Made by a program: the position numbers and the translations under genes. The notes below the pieces were generated by a model. It made no database searches, had not been told where the DNA came from, and saw only the letters and a program-made list of their open reading frames with translations. Below, in pieces: positions 42,893 through 51,392 of a stretch of DNA of 64,000 bases; positions within the stretch are counted from its first letter, which is position 1, and the number at the start of each line of letters is the position of its first letter. Source of the stretch: Gordonia zhaorongruii (GTDB lineage: Bacteria > Actinomycetota > Actinomycetes > Mycobacteriales > Mycobacteriaceae); contig NZ_CP041763.1 of NCBI RefSeq assembly GCF_007559005.1, positions 1,520,463-1,584,462 on the forward strand. Direction: 5' to 3'.

Positions 42893-42944
42893 GACGTCTC
42901 CACGATACGCGGAGCGTCGTCCGCATTCGGCCGGTGCGTTCGCC

Positions 42945-42950
42945 TAACCT
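42945..42950 (+). promoter_or_regulatory. -10 box TAACCT, 8 nt before GTG 42959 (leaderless promoter)
   Basis: TAACCT followed by eight bases and GTG-ATG; no Shine-Dalgarno sequence. Confidence 0.5.
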
Positions 42951-42958
42951 TGAGCACC

Positions 42959-43786
42959 GTGATGGACGATCGTTATGGGCGGGACGTACTTTCCTCCCCG
43001 CGTAAGAGCAAGCCCCGTGCACCCGAGGTGGCGGCCGACCGGGACCTCGTCGTGGAAGACGCGGGGACCGGATTCTGCGGTGCCGTGGTCGGGATGGAGC
43101 GCAGTTACGCAGGCGACATGGTCCGGCTCGAGGATCGGCACGGCCGGACGCGGGTGTTCCACATGTACCCGTCGGCGTTCCTGATCGATGGCCGTCCGGT
43201 GACGCTGGTCCGGCCACGGGGCCGGGGCCCCGTCGCTCAGGCGGAGGCCCGGACGGCGTCCGGGTCACGGGCGGCGCCGAGACAGCGGGCCAGGACGGCA
43301 CGCGCGAGTCGGATCTTCGTCGAAGGCGTGCACGACGCGACGCTCATGGAACGCGTGTGGGGCGACGATCTGCGCGCTGAGGGCGTCGTCGTGGTGAGCC
43401 TGGACGGACTCGACAATCTCGACGAGGCGCTCGCGGAGTTCGAGCCCGCGCCGCATCGTCGCGCAGGTGTGCTGGTGGATCATCTGGTCGCAGGTACCAA
43501 GGAGGCGAAGCTCACCGCGGAGGTGGGGGAGAACGTGCTGGTGTGCGGCCACCCCTATGTCGACGTGTGGGAGGCGGTTAAGCCCGCGTCCGTGGGGATC
43601 GACGCCTGGCCGAGGATCCCGATGGGAATCGACTGGAAGACCGGCATCTGCCGTGAACTCGGTTGGGGCGCGCCCCGGGACGGGTGGCGGCGCGTACTCG
43701 CCGGGGTATCGAGTTTTCGCGACCTCGAGGTTCCGCTGCTGAGAAGTGTCGAGGAGTTGATCGACTTCGTGACCGTCGGTCACTGA
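42959..43786 (+). CDS. DUF3097 family protein
   Basis: A 275-aa actinobacterial protein of the DUF3097 type, function unknown. It starts with a basic region (RKSKPRAPEVAADRDLVVED), then a beta-rich N-terminal part with FCGAVVGMERSYAGDMVRLEDR and RVFHMYPSAFLIDGRPVTL. A basic low-complexity linker follows. The Toprim-like C-terminal part has RIFVEGVHDATLMERVWGDDLR, VVVVSLDGLDNLDEALAEF, LVDHLVAGTKEAKL and GHPYVDVWEAVKP. The glutamate in VEGVHD and acidic patches resemble Toprim metal sites, which suggests nucleic-acid or nucleotide chemistry; that is inference. It starts at GTG 42959 or the adjacent ATG. Its 3' end overlaps the next gene by 7 nt. Confidence 0.85.
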   Translation: MMDDRYGRDVLSSPRKSKPRAPEVAADRDLVVEDAGTGFCGAVVGMERSYAGDMVRLEDRHGRTRVFHMYPSAFLIDGRPVTLVRPRGRGPVAQAEARTASGSRAAPRQRARTARASRIFVEGVHDATLMERVWGDDLRAEGVVVVSLDGLDNLDEALAEFEPAPHRRAGVLVDHLVAGTKEAKLTAEVGENVLVCGHPYVDVWEAVKPASVGIDAWPRIPMGIDWKTGICRELGWGAPRDGWRRVLAGVSSFRDLEVPLLRSVEELIDFVTVGH

Positions 43787-44346
43787 CCCAGCAGGTAGCC
43801 GATTCCGCTGACACCGCACGCCCAGAGGACTGACGCGAAGGTGCCGAGGATGAACTGCTCGCTGGCGTGCGGAGCACGGAGTTCGGAGAACCGTGCGAGG
43901 CTCTTCACGCCCAGTATCACCGGGAGACCGGCAGGCCAGCCGATCAGCAGACAGACGGTGACGCCCACACGCTCGAGGAGTCCGATGATGCGGCCGCCGC
44001 GGAGCGGTGGAACGTCTGCGTCGGCGCCGGGATCATCGTGATTGTCCGCACGGGTCGGAATCGACCCCGCCGCGAGGACCATGCGTACCACGCTGCTGCC
44101 GGTCGCGGCGGCCGCGAGGACAGTGCATGCCAGCCCGGCTATCAGCGCAGCGCCGTCGAGGGGGCCGCCGGTGTACGCGGTGATGGCCGCCGGAATGAGG
44201 AACGCCAGCGCCAGGCCGGCGGACACCGAGTCGACGGCGAGCACGGTCCGGTCGGAGGTGCGCGCATCGGCGGCCAGACAGCGCCGGACGACGGCCGCAC
44301 CGATCGCGGCAACGGATGCGAGGGCGAGCAGGACGACGGGGATCAC
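43780..44346 (-). CDS. Polytopic membrane protein, partner of the SatD-like gene
   Basis: A 188-aa protein with about five hydrophobic segments: residues 3-20, 44-62, 68-88, 135-155 and 165-186. An acidic loop (about 100-115, DNHDDPGADAD) lies between the third and fourth. The end, VILGVKSLARFSELR followed by ASEQFILGTFASVLWA, resembles the membrane partners found with SatD-like proteins. GTG 44346 overlaps the upstream stop as GTGA, so the two are translated together. The function is unknown. Its 3' end overlaps DUF3097 by 7 nt. Confidence 0.75.
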   Translation of the reverse strand: MIPVVLLALASVAAIGAAVVRRCLAADARTSDRTVLAVDSVSAGLALAFLIPAAITAYTGGPLDGAALIAGLACTVLAAAATGSSVVRMVLAAGSIPTRADNHDDPGADADVPPLRGGRIIGLLERVGVTVCLLIGWPAGLPVILGVKSLARFSELRAPHASEQFILGTFASVLWACGVSGIGYLLGQ

Positions 44347-44927
44347 GCGTCTCCTTCCGCTGCGGACAGGAGGGCTGCGAACAGTTCCTCTCCCGGAGTC
44401 TGCAGGTCCCAGGCCGCAGCCTGCAACCGGGCCGACACGGCCTGCGGGGAGATGCCGAGCCGGTTCGCGGCCGCCGACTGGGTGGAGCCGGTTCGCATGA
44501 GTCCAACGACTTCACGACCGGCAGTCGAGCGACCGGACATCGTCTCGACGAGCAGCAGGGCCGCAGTCTGAGCGTGAGCCGCTGTCGGGGACGAGCCCAC
44601 CACCCGCAGGCGCAGGCGATCGTGTTTCGCCTGCTCGACTGCTGCTCGGGCTGATTCGAACGCGGGGCCGCGGCCGGCGCGCGTGGATTCCGGTAGCGGT
44701 TCTGAGACGTCGCCGATGCCGATCCCGACGCTCCAGCGTCCGGATGCGGCGAGTTCCACGGCGATTGTCGAGAGGTCGTGCGGATCATCGAACACCGCTT
44801 GCAGCTCGTCGCCTGCGGTGCGGTCGAACGGCCGAAGAGTACGGGCACCGGAGTAGCGGTCGAGGACATCGGGCACGCGGTCCCGGTCGCGTCTGCTTCC
44901 TCGCTGATCGGCGGTGAGGACGAACAT
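44343..44927 (-). CDS. SatD-like protein with C-terminal helix-turn-helix
   Basis: A 194-aa cytoplasmic protein. The N-terminal 110 residues look like SatD or a degenerate nucleotide-cyclase fold: TADQRGSRRDRDRV, TAGDELQAVFDDP near residue 38, RWSVGIGIGDVSEPLPEST near residue 64, and RGPAFESARAAVEQAK. The C-terminal part has a clear HTH, STQSAAANRLGISPQAVSARLQ at about residues 148-169. It is therefore a likely DNA-binding regulator with a sensor domain. The RBS AGGAGG is 6 nt from ATG 44927, among the best in the window. Upstream is an AT-rich region with repeated dyads (44967-45040), a plausible self-operator. Enzyme activity is not implied: I see no clear metal-binding pair. Confidence 0.75.
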   Translation of the reverse strand: MFVLTADQRGSRRDRDRVPDVLDRYSGARTLRPFDRTAGDELQAVFDDPHDLSTIAVELAASGRWSVGIGIGDVSEPLPESTRAGRGPAFESARAAVEQAKHDRLRLRVVGSSPTAAHAQTAALLLVETMSGRSTAGREVVGLMRTGSTQSAAANRLGISPQAVSARLQAAAWDLQTPGEELFAALLSAAEGDA

Positions 44928-44939
44928 GAGGCGCCTCCT

Positions 44940-44955
44940 TCGTACGTCCGTACTG
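44940..44955. promoter_or_regulatory. Second AcnR-like operator, 14 of 16 bases as at acn
   Basis: The + strand reads TCGTACGTCCGTACTG. The acn operator read in the same direction is CAGTACGTCCGTACTG, so only the first two bases differ. It abuts the RBS of the SatD-like gene. Confidence 0.5.
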
Positions 44956-44966
44956 GATCAGTAAGT

Positions 44967-45040
44967 CAATGCTAAAGCATTGTTGATTCATATATCAATG
45001 CTGTGTACTTGATTAAATAACAATCAATGTTCAGTCATTG
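44967..45040. repeat. Three CAATG-N6-cattg dyads at 29-nt spacing in an AT-rich control region
   Basis: CAATG begins at 44967, 44996 and 45025, exactly 29 nt apart each time. CATTG follows 11 nt after the first and third starts (44978, 45036); the middle copy has ACTTG at 45007. The first copy is a perfect 6-4-6 palindrome, CAATGC-TAAA-GCATTG. The stretch has roughly 30% G+C by hand count, far below its surroundings. The last dyad covers the stop codon of the TVP38 gene. Confidence 0.7.
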
Positions 45041-45777
45041 ACTGGCAGACGATTGTCGACGACCAGACCGATCAGTCCGAGCGCGAACAGCGATGCCGAG
45101 AGAACCAGCATCGAGGGATCCGGGTCACCGGTGAGTGCGTCGCCGAGAAATACGACGGCGGCGGTCCCCGGAGCGGTTCCGACTATCGATGCGATCGTGT
45201 ACGGCAGCGGACGCACCGACGACAGACCACTGAGGTAATTGACGATCGAGAACGGGCACACCGGAATCAGGCGCAACGAGCCGACCGCGAGCCAGCCGCG
45301 TCGTTCCAGGCGCCGCTCGACGGTGGCGACGACGGGTTTGGACAGCCAGGGCTTGACCCTGTCTCGTCCGAGGCGCCGGACGACGGCATACGCGACCACC
45401 GCCGCCACGGCCGATGCGGCGAGCGATCCGGTGAAAGCGACCGCCGGGCCGAACAGGACGCCTGCCGTCACGGTGAACGTGGTGCGGGGGATCGGTACGA
45501 TCGTCGCGACCGTGTACGTGCCGAAGAACAGCCAGGTGAACCACGGGCCCAGCGACTCGGACCATTCCCGGGCCTGCCCGATGGAGGGCAACGGCACGAA
45601 GTAGGCGCTCACGAGAAGCACGACGATCAGGACCAGCCCGGTCGCGGCTCGGCGCGTGCTGATCTGCCGTGTCCAGTCGCGGGCCACAGGTTGCGGGGCC
45701 GCCCCATCATCCGGCGCGCCCCGGGGCGTGACGGCTTCTTCCATCGACCGACCGGATCGGTATGCACCAGGACGCAT
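45031..45777 (-). CDS. TVP38/TMEM64 family membrane protein
   Basis: A 248-aa DedA/VTT-superfamily membrane protein (position of Rv1491c). After a cytoplasmic N-terminus of about 45 residues it has spans near 46-66, 85-105, 112-135, 175-200 and 222-240. The family core is IVPIPRTTFTVTAGVLFGPAV near residue 92 and LRLIPVCPFSIVNYLSGLS near residue 168. Such proteins are linked to lipid scrambling or envelope homeostasis; the substrate is unknown. I kept ATG 45777 because TAGAAT lies 8 nt upstream; ATG 45744 is the alternative. Confidence 0.85.
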   Translation of the reverse strand: MRPGAYRSGRSMEEAVTPRGAPDDGAAPQPVARDWTRQISTRRAATGLVLIVVLLVSAYFVPLPSIGQAREWSESLGPWFTWLFFGTYTVATIVPIPRTTFTVTAGVLFGPAVAFTGSLAASAVAAVVAYAVVRRLGRDRVKPWLSKPVVATVERRLERRGWLAVGSLRLIPVCPFSIVNYLSGLSSVRPLPYTIASIVGTAPGTAAVVFLGDALTGDPDPSMLVLSASLFALGLIGLVVDNRLPVND

Positions 45778-45785
45778 CGCATGTC

Positions 45786-45791
45786 ATTCTA
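45786..45791 (-). promoter_or_regulatory. -10 box TAGAAT, 8 nt before TVP38 ATG (leaderless promoter)
   Basis: Minus-strand TAGAAT, eight bases, ATG 45777. Confidence 0.45.
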
Positions 45792-45836
45792 CGACGTGGG
45801 TCACTGCCCTGCAGACCGCCCGAGCGAGCGATCGGT

Positions 45837-45842
45837 TAATGT
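45837..45842 (+). promoter_or_regulatory. -10 box TAATGT upstream of mutA
   Basis: TAATGT 46 nt before the mutA ATG would give a leader of about 40 nt containing GGAAGG 9 nt before the start. The -35 element is not clear. Confidence 0.4.
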
Positions 45843-45887
45843 GCTGATACACGTTTCACCTCCTGTACGACGGAAGGCCGCAGAATC

Positions 45888-47825
45888 ATGACGGCAGGCG
45901 ACAATCTCGTGGCACCGGGTTCCGGTGGGCACCTCGACGACGCATACGGCCGCTGGTCGACCGCTGCAGCTGCGGTGCTGGCCAAGTCGGCTCGCGTGGA
46001 ACCCGGTGAGCTCTCCGATACTCCGGAGGCGCTGCTGTCGACGGACACCGGCGACGGCGTCGTGGTGCGTCCGCTGTACACGCGCAAGGATGAGACCGGC
46101 GAGCCCGGCCTGCCCGGTTCGTTCCCGTTCGCCCGCGGCGCCGACCCGGCCCGGGACGTCACTCAGGGGTGGCGCGTGACCGAGCGTTTCGGTGACGGGC
46201 CGGCCACCGACGCCGGTCAGCTCAACGAGTCGATCCTCGACGCCGCCGCCAGCGGCGCGAGCGGCGTCTGGCTTCGCGTGGGCGACGCCGTGTCAACCGC
46301 CGACATCGCCGCCGTCCTTGCCGGCGTCTACCTCGACCTCATGCCGGTCACGCTGGATGGCGGCTCGGATGGCATCGCCGCTGCCGAGGCATTCCTCGCC
46401 GCGCGTGCGGAAGCACCGCAGGCCCCGGACTCCGCACCGGTCACGGCCGCGACGACGCACAGTCTCGGTCTCTCTCCGTATACCGCGGCGTTCTCGGGTC
46501 GGGACGGGGTGTCCGCAGACGCAGCCACCCGACTGGCGGCTGCCGCGCCTGAGGGCGTGCGGACCTTCCGAGTCGACGGCAGTGACTTCGCGCAGGCCGG
46601 TGCGTCAGACGCACAGGAGATCGGATTGTCGGTTGCGGCTGCGGTCGTCCACGCCCGGGATCTGGTGGCCTCCGGGATCTCGGTCGCGGCGGCGCTGTCG
46701 CAGATCACCTTCGCCGTATCCGTCGACGACGATCAGTTCGCCGCGATCGCCAAGCTGCGCGCGCTGCGCACGGTGTGGGCGCGGGTGGCGGAGGTGCTCG
46801 GTGCCCCCGATGCCGGTGCGGCGATCACTCATGCGGTGACCGATCTGACGATGTTCACCCAGCGGGATCCGTGGGTGAACATGCTCCGCAGCACCGTCGC
46901 CGCCTTCGGCGCCGGTGTCGGTGGCGCGGACCAGGTCACCGTGCACACGTTCGACGCAGCGCTGCCTGCGGACCGGCGGACGTCGCGGCCGACGTTCACT
47001 CGCCGCATCGCGCGCAACACCCAGCTCCTGCTGCTCGAGGAGGCGAATCTCGGCCGCGTCATCGACCCTGCGGGCGGCTCCTGGTACGTCGAGTCTCTGA
47101 CGTCCGACCTCGCGGCAGCCGCATGGCACGTGTTCACCGGAGTGGAGGATCGCGGTGGTTACCTGAGCGCCCTGGATTCCGGCTGGATCACCGAACAGGT
47201 GAGCCGATCGCTGGCAGCCCGCGAGGAGGCGGTCGCCCACCGGCGACTCCCGGTGACCGGCGTGAGCGAGTTTCCGAACCTGGGCGAGCCGACGCTCGCC
47301 GCCGGAGCGGCCGGTTGCGTCGACGTACCCACGGCCGCACCGAAACTCGCGCGAGTGGCGCACAGTTTCGAGCAGCTCCGCGATCGTGCGGATGCGGCAG
47401 CCGACGCGGGTGCCCGGCCACGCGTCCTGCTGCTCCCGCTCGGCTCGATCGCCGAGCACAACGGGCGCACCACGTTCGTGACGAACCTCCTCGCGGCAGG
47501 CGGGATCGAGGCCGTCAACCCCGGACCGTTGAGTGCTGATGCGATCGCCGACTCCGTGTCCACGGGGCCGTCGGCGGTCGTGGTCATCTGCGGCACCAGA
47601 GCCCGGTACGCCGACGAGGGTCCGGCGGCCGCAGCAGCAGCTCGCGGCGCAGGTGCGAAGCGGGTCCTGCTGGCAGGACCGGAGAGCGAGTGGCCGGAGG
47701 CCGACGGCGTCGACGGCTCGCTGCGTGCCGGTATCGACGCGGTGGCGCTGCTGACCGACCTTCTCGACCGCCTAGGTGTCGCGCCCGGCGACGAGACCCC
47801 CTCCACCGTGACCACGGGAGCGTGA
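45888..47825 (+). CDS. mutA: Methylmalonyl-CoA mutase small subunit
   Basis: Beta (small) subunit of the B12-dependent mutase that interconverts methylmalonyl-CoA and succinyl-CoA in propionate use. The 645-aa product has the TIM-barrel blocks [23 protein letters not shown] near residue 58, [38 protein letters not shown] sequence near residue 370, and a C-terminal Rossmann-like domain. The B12-ligand motif DxHxxG is absent, as expected for this structural subunit. The mutB start follows 4 nt after the stop. Confidence 0.95.
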   Translation: MTAGDNLVAPGSGGHLDDAYGRWSTAAAAVLAKSARVEPGELSDTPEALLSTDTGDGVVVRPLYTRKDETGEPGLPGSFPFARGADPARDVTQGWRVTERFGDGPATDAGQLNESILDAAASGASGVWLRVGDAVSTADIAAVLAGVYLDLMPVTLDGGSDGIAAAEAFLAARAEAPQAPDSAPVTAATTHSLGLSPYTAAFSGRDGVSADAATRLAAAAPEGVRTFRVDGSDFAQAGASDAQEIGLSVAAAVVHARDLVASGISVAAALSQITFAVSVDDDQFAAIAKLRALRTVWARVAEVLGAPDAGAAITHAVTDLTMFTQRDPWVNMLRSTVAAFGAGVGGADQVTVHTFDAALPADRRTSRPTFTRRIARNTQLLLLEEANLGRVIDPAGGSWYVESLTSDLAAAAWHVFTGVEDRGGYLSALDSGWITEQVSRSLAAREEAVAHRRLPVTGVSEFPNLGEPTLAAGAAGCVDVPTAAPKLARVAHSFEQLRDRADAAADAGARPRVLLLPLGSIAEHNGRTTFVTNLLAAGGIEAVNPGPLSADAIADSVSTGPSAVVVICGTRARYADEGPAAAAAARGAGAKRVLLAGPESEWPEADGVDGSLRAGIDAVALLTDLLDRLGVAPGDETPSTVTTGA

Positions 47826-47829
47826 AAGC

Positions 47830-50076
47830 ATGAGCGACAATACGATTCCGAGTTTCGCAGACGTCGATCTGGCACCAGGGCAGACACCCGCCCCGGCAGG
47901 CGGTGGAGAGGCGATCACCGAGGGACTGGCCGCAGCGCACGGGTACACGGCCGAGCAGATCACCTGGGACACACCGGAGCAGATCGCGGTGCGCCCGGTG
48001 TACACGCGCGCCGACCGTGACGCGGTGGCACAGGAGGGCTACCCACTCGACTCGATCCCCGGTGAGGCCCCGTTCCTTCGCGGCCCCTATCCGACGATGT
48101 ACGTGAATCAGCCGTGGACGGTACGGCAGTACGCCGGATTCTCGACTGCTGCCGAGTCGAACGCCTTCTACCGTCGCAACCTGGCTGCGGGGCAGAAGGG
48201 GCTCTCGGTGGCGTTCGACCTCGCCACGCACCGCGGGTACGACTCCGATCATCCGCGCGTCGCGGGCGACGTCGGCATGGCCGGCGTCGCGATCGATTCC
48301 ATCCTCGACATGAGGCAGTTGTTCGACGGCATCGATCTGGGCAACGTCTCGGTGTCGATGACGATGAACGGCGCGGTGCTCCCGATCCTCGCCCTGTACG
48401 TCGTTGCCGCCGAGGAACAGGGCGTCGGTCCGGAGAAGCTGGCCGGGACCATTCAGAACGACATCCTCAAAGAGTTCATGGTCCGCAACACCTACATCTA
48501 TCCGCCAACGCCGTCGGTGCGGATCATCTCGGACATCTTCGCGTTCACCAGCGCCAAGATGCCCAAGTTCAACTCCATCTCGATCTCCGGCTATCACATC
48601 CAGGAAGCCGGAGCGACAGCCGATCTCGAGTTGGCGTACACGCTCGCCGACGGCGTCGAGTACATCCGGGCCGGCCTCGAAGCCGGCCTGGACATCGACC
48701 AGTTCGCGCCGCGTCTGTCGTTCTTCTGGGGCATCGGGATGAACTTCTTCATGGAGGTCGCCAAGCTGCGTGCAGCACGGCTCCTGTGGAGCGAACTGGT
48801 GGCGAAGTTCGAGCCCAATAATCCGAAATCCCTGTCGCTGCGCACTCATTCGCAGACCTCGGGATGGTCGCTGACGGCGCAGGACGTCTACAACAATGTG
48901 GCGCGCACCTGCATCGAGGCGATGGCTGCGACGCAGGGGCACACGCAGTCGCTGCACACGAACGCCCTCGACGAGGCGATCGCCCTGCCGACGGATTTCT
49001 CGGCCCGGATCGCCCGCAACACGCAGTTGCTGTTGCAGCAGGAGTCGGGGACCACCCGGCCGATCGACCCGTGGGCGGGGTCGAACTACGTCGAATGGCT
49101 GACCCATCAGCTCGCCGAGAAGGCCCGTGCGCACATCGCCGAGGTCGAGGACGCGGGCGGTATGACACAGGCCATCAACGAGGGGCTGCCCAAGCTCCGC
49201 ATCGAGGAGGCCGCCGCCCGCACCCAGGCGCGTATCGACTCGGGTCGGCAGCCGCTGATCGGCGTGAACAAGTACCGAGTGACCGACGACGAGGAGATCG
49301 AGGTCCTCAAGGTCGAGAACTCCAAGGTCCGGGCCGAGCAGTTGGCGAAACTCGACCGACTGCGCGCCGACCGGGATTCCGCGGCGGTGGAGGCCGCGCT
49401 CGCCGACCTCACGCGTGCAGCCGGCGAGGTCACCGGTGAGGGTCTCGAGAACAATCTGATGGCGCTGGCGATCAACGCGGCGCGCCACGGGGCCACCGTC
49501 GGCGAGATCTCCGACGCCATGGAGAAGCAGTTCGGTCGTCACCAGGCCGAGATCAAGACGATCAGCGGTGTCTACAAGAACGAGGCGGGTGACGCGGTGT
49601 CGAACATCGACGAGGCGCTGGCGGTGGTCGACGAGTTCGCCGAGGCGGAGGGTCGTCGGCCACGTGTACTGGTCGCCAAGATGGGACAGGACGGCCATGA
49701 CCGCGGCCAGAAGGTCATCGCGACGGCGTTCGCCGACCTCGGGTTCGACGTCGATGTGGGCCCGCTGTTCGCGACGCCCGAGGAGGTCGCGGCACAGGCG
49801 GCCGACAACGACGTCCACGTGGTGGGCGTCTCGTCACTCGCCGCCGGTCATCTCACATTGGTGCCTGCCCTGCGCAAGGCGCTGGCCGATGTGGATCGGC
49901 CGGACATCATGATCGTCGTCGGCGGCGTCATCCCACCCGGTGATTTCGACGACCTGTACGAGGCGGGTGCGTCCGCGATCTTCCCTCCCGGCACAGTGAT
50001 CGCCGACTGCGCCGTCGATCTGATCGAGAAGCTCGCAGGCAACCTGGGCCTGGAACTGGCTTCGCGCGCCGGATGA
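47830..50076 (+). CDS. mutB: Methylmalonyl-CoA mutase large subunit
   Basis: Catalytic subunit carrying adenosylcobalamin. The 748-aa product shows the substrate barrel blocks [21 protein letters not shown] near residue 83, [40 protein letters not shown] and [15 protein letters not shown]. The C-terminal B12 domain has [22 protein letters not shown], with H623 as the lower cobalt ligand. [21 protein letters not shown] and the GGVIPPGDF loop follow. The stop overlaps the meaB start as ATGA. Confidence 0.97.
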   Translation: MSDNTIPSFADVDLAPGQTPAPAGGGEAITEGLAAAHGYTAEQITWDTPEQIAVRPVYTRADRDAVAQEGYPLDSIPGEAPFLRGPYPTMYVNQPWTVRQYAGFSTAAESNAFYRRNLAAGQKGLSVAFDLATHRGYDSDHPRVAGDVGMAGVAIDSILDMRQLFDGIDLGNVSVSMTMNGAVLPILALYVVAAEEQGVGPEKLAGTIQNDILKEFMVRNTYIYPPTPSVRIISDIFAFTSAKMPKFNSISISGYHIQEAGATADLELAYTLADGVEYIRAGLEAGLDIDQFAPRLSFFWGIGMNFFMEVAKLRAARLLWSELVAKFEPNNPKSLSLRTHSQTSGWSLTAQDVYNNVARTCIEAMAATQGHTQSLHTNALDEAIALPTDFSARIARNTQLLLQQESGTTRPIDPWAGSNYVEWLTHQLAEKARAHIAEVEDAGGMTQAINEGLPKLRIEEAAARTQARIDSGRQPLIGVNKYRVTDDEEIEVLKVENSKVRAEQLAKLDRLRADRDSAAVEAALADLTRAAGEVTGEGLENNLMALAINAARHGATVGEISDAMEKQFGRHQAEIKTISGVYKNEAGDAVSNIDEALAVVDEFAEAEGRRPRVLVAKMGQDGHDRGQKVIATAFADLGFDVDVGPLFATPEEVAAQAADNDVHVVGVSSLAAGHLTLVPALRKALADVDRPDIMIVVGGVIPPGDFDDLYEAGASAIFPPGTVIADCAVDLIEKLAGNLGLELASRAG

Positions 50077-51089
50077 CCGCGTCGTCGAGCGGGGAGCGGG
50101 GCCGGGGTCGCAGGCGGATCGACGTCGACGCCCTCACCGAGGGGGTGCTCGCCGGGCGCCGTGCCGACCTCGCCCGCGCCATCACCCTCGTCGAATCGAC
50201 GCGGCCGGACCACCGGGAGGCCGCCCAGCAGCTCCTGCTGAACGTGACCGCATCCGCCGGCAGGTCGTTCCGCGTCGGCATCACCGGTGTTCCCGGGGTG
50301 GGCAAGTCGACGACGATAGAAGCTCTCGGCATGCACCTCATCGAGCAGGGGCACCGGGTGGCGGTACTGGCAGTCGACCCGTCGTCCACGCGAACCCGCG
50401 GATCGATCCTCGGCGACAAGACCCGGATGGGCCGGTTGTCTGCGGCCCCCGAGGCGTTCGTGCGCCCGTCGCCGACAGCGGGAACGCTCGGTGGCGTCAC
50501 GAAGGCGACCCGCGAGACCATCGTTCTCGTCGAGGCTGCGGGATACGACGTGGTCCTGGTGGAGACGGTCGGCGTCGGCCAATCGGAGGTGAGCGTCGCC
50601 AACATGGTCGACACGTTCACGTTCCTCACCCTCGCCCGGACCGGTGATTCACTGCAGGGCATCAAGAAGGGCGTGCTCGAACTCGCCGAGATCGTCGTCG
50701 TCAACAAGGCCGACGGCAAGCACGTCAACGAGGCGCGGGGAGCGGCTCGCGAGCTGCGGAACGCCCTCGGATTCCTCTACCCGCACGACGCGCTGTGGAC
50801 GCCGCCCGTGCTGACGATGAGCGCCATCGAACAGATCGGCGTCGACAGCTTCTGGGAGGCCGTCGAGAAGCATCGGGACGTCCTCACCGAGGCCGGCGAG
50901 TTCACGCGCCGGCGCGCCCAGCAACAGGTCGACTGGATGTGGAGCATGGTGCGCGAGACCGTCCTGCACCGCATCGAGGCCGCCCCGGGAGTGCGGGACT
51001 CACGTAGCGCGATCGAGGACGCGGTCCTGGACGGCGATCTCACTCCCGCGCTCGCCGCCGAGCAGCTGGTGCAGCGCGCCGGGTTCTGA
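50073..51089 (+). CDS. meaB: Methylmalonyl-CoA mutase-associated GTPase MeaB
   Basis: G3E-family GTPase chaperone that loads and protects adenosylcobalamin on the mutase. The 338-aa product has Walker [18 protein letters not shown] near residue 71, [20 protein letters not shown] with the switch region, the [10 protein letters not shown] block for Mg/GTP and the guanine motif NKADGK. The C-terminal dimerisation arm ends in [13 protein letters not shown]. Historical annotations call it ArgK; the mutAB neighbourhood supports MeaB. Confidence 0.95.
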   Translation: MTASSSGERGRGRRRIDVDALTEGVLAGRRADLARAITLVESTRPDHREAAQQLLLNVTASAGRSFRVGITGVPGVGKSTTIEALGMHLIEQGHRVAVLAVDPSSTRTRGSILGDKTRMGRLSAAPEAFVRPSPTAGTLGGVTKATRETIVLVEAAGYDVVLVETVGVGQSEVSVANMVDTFTFLTLARTGDSLQGIKKGVLELAEIVVVNKADGKHVNEARGAARELRNALGFLYPHDALWTPPVLTMSAIEQIGVDSFWEAVEKHRDVLTEAGEFTRRRAQQQVDWMWSMVRETVLHRIEAAPGVRDSRSAIEDAVLDGDLTPALAAEQLVQRAGF

Positions 51090-51130
51090 ACCGGATCGCT
51101 GCTGACCGGATTCCTGACTTCGTCGACGCC

Positions 51131-51161
51131 GATACCGATGCCGAGGCTCGATACCGATGCC
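51131..51161 (+). repeat. Short direct repeat GATACCGATGCC
   Basis: Two identical 12-nt copies at 51131-51142 and 51150-51161, between the meaB stop and the tRNA terminator. Confidence 0.6.
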
Positions 51162-51209
51162 AAGGAAAGAAACGAGCCGCGACACCGTCTGTAAACGATG
51201 TCGCGGCTC
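51161..51209 (-). terminator. tRNA-Leu terminator hairpin with T-rich tail
   Basis: GAGCCGCGACA and TGTCGCGGCTC (51174-51184, 51199-51209) form a perfect 11-bp stem. Read on the minus strand it is followed by GTTTCTTTCC. It lies 12 nt after the tRNA end and may also stop meaB transcription from the other side. Confidence 0.8.
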
Positions 51210-51220
51210 ATCACGATGAG

Positions 51221-51306
51221 TGTCCGAGGGGGGACTTGAACCCCCACGTCCGTTAATAGGACACTAGCACCTCAAGCTAGCGCGTCTGCCATTCCGCCAC
51301 TCGGAC
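51221..51306 (-). tRNA. tRNA-Leu (anticodon GAG)
   Basis: 86 nt, minus strand. The acceptor GTCCGAG (51306-51300) pairs with CTCGGAC (51228-51222), with discriminator A. The anticodon arm CTAGC-TTGAGGT-GCTAG gives anticodon GAG, reading CUC/CUU. The T-arm shows GGTTCAAGTCC. A long variable arm is present, as expected for leucine tRNA. CCA is not encoded. Confidence 0.95.
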
Positions 51307-51375
51307 TCATTCAGTTGTCGCGGGCTTTCGCTCGCGCCGGATAACCATAACCAAGGTTGCCCCGGTATCCCAAAT

Positions 51376-51391
51376 CCCCTAGTAATAGGGG
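51376..51391. repeat. Perfect palindrome CCCCTA-GTAA-TAGGGG
   Basis: 6-4-6 inverted repeat ending one base before the GTG start of the M20 peptidase gene. It could be an operator or a 5' hairpin. Confidence 0.5.
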
Positions 51392-51392
51392 T

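Noticed and set aside
47584..49818. A 744-codon open frame on the - strand across mutA/mutB
   Set aside because: Antisense to well-conserved mutase subunits; composition is that of a shadow frame.
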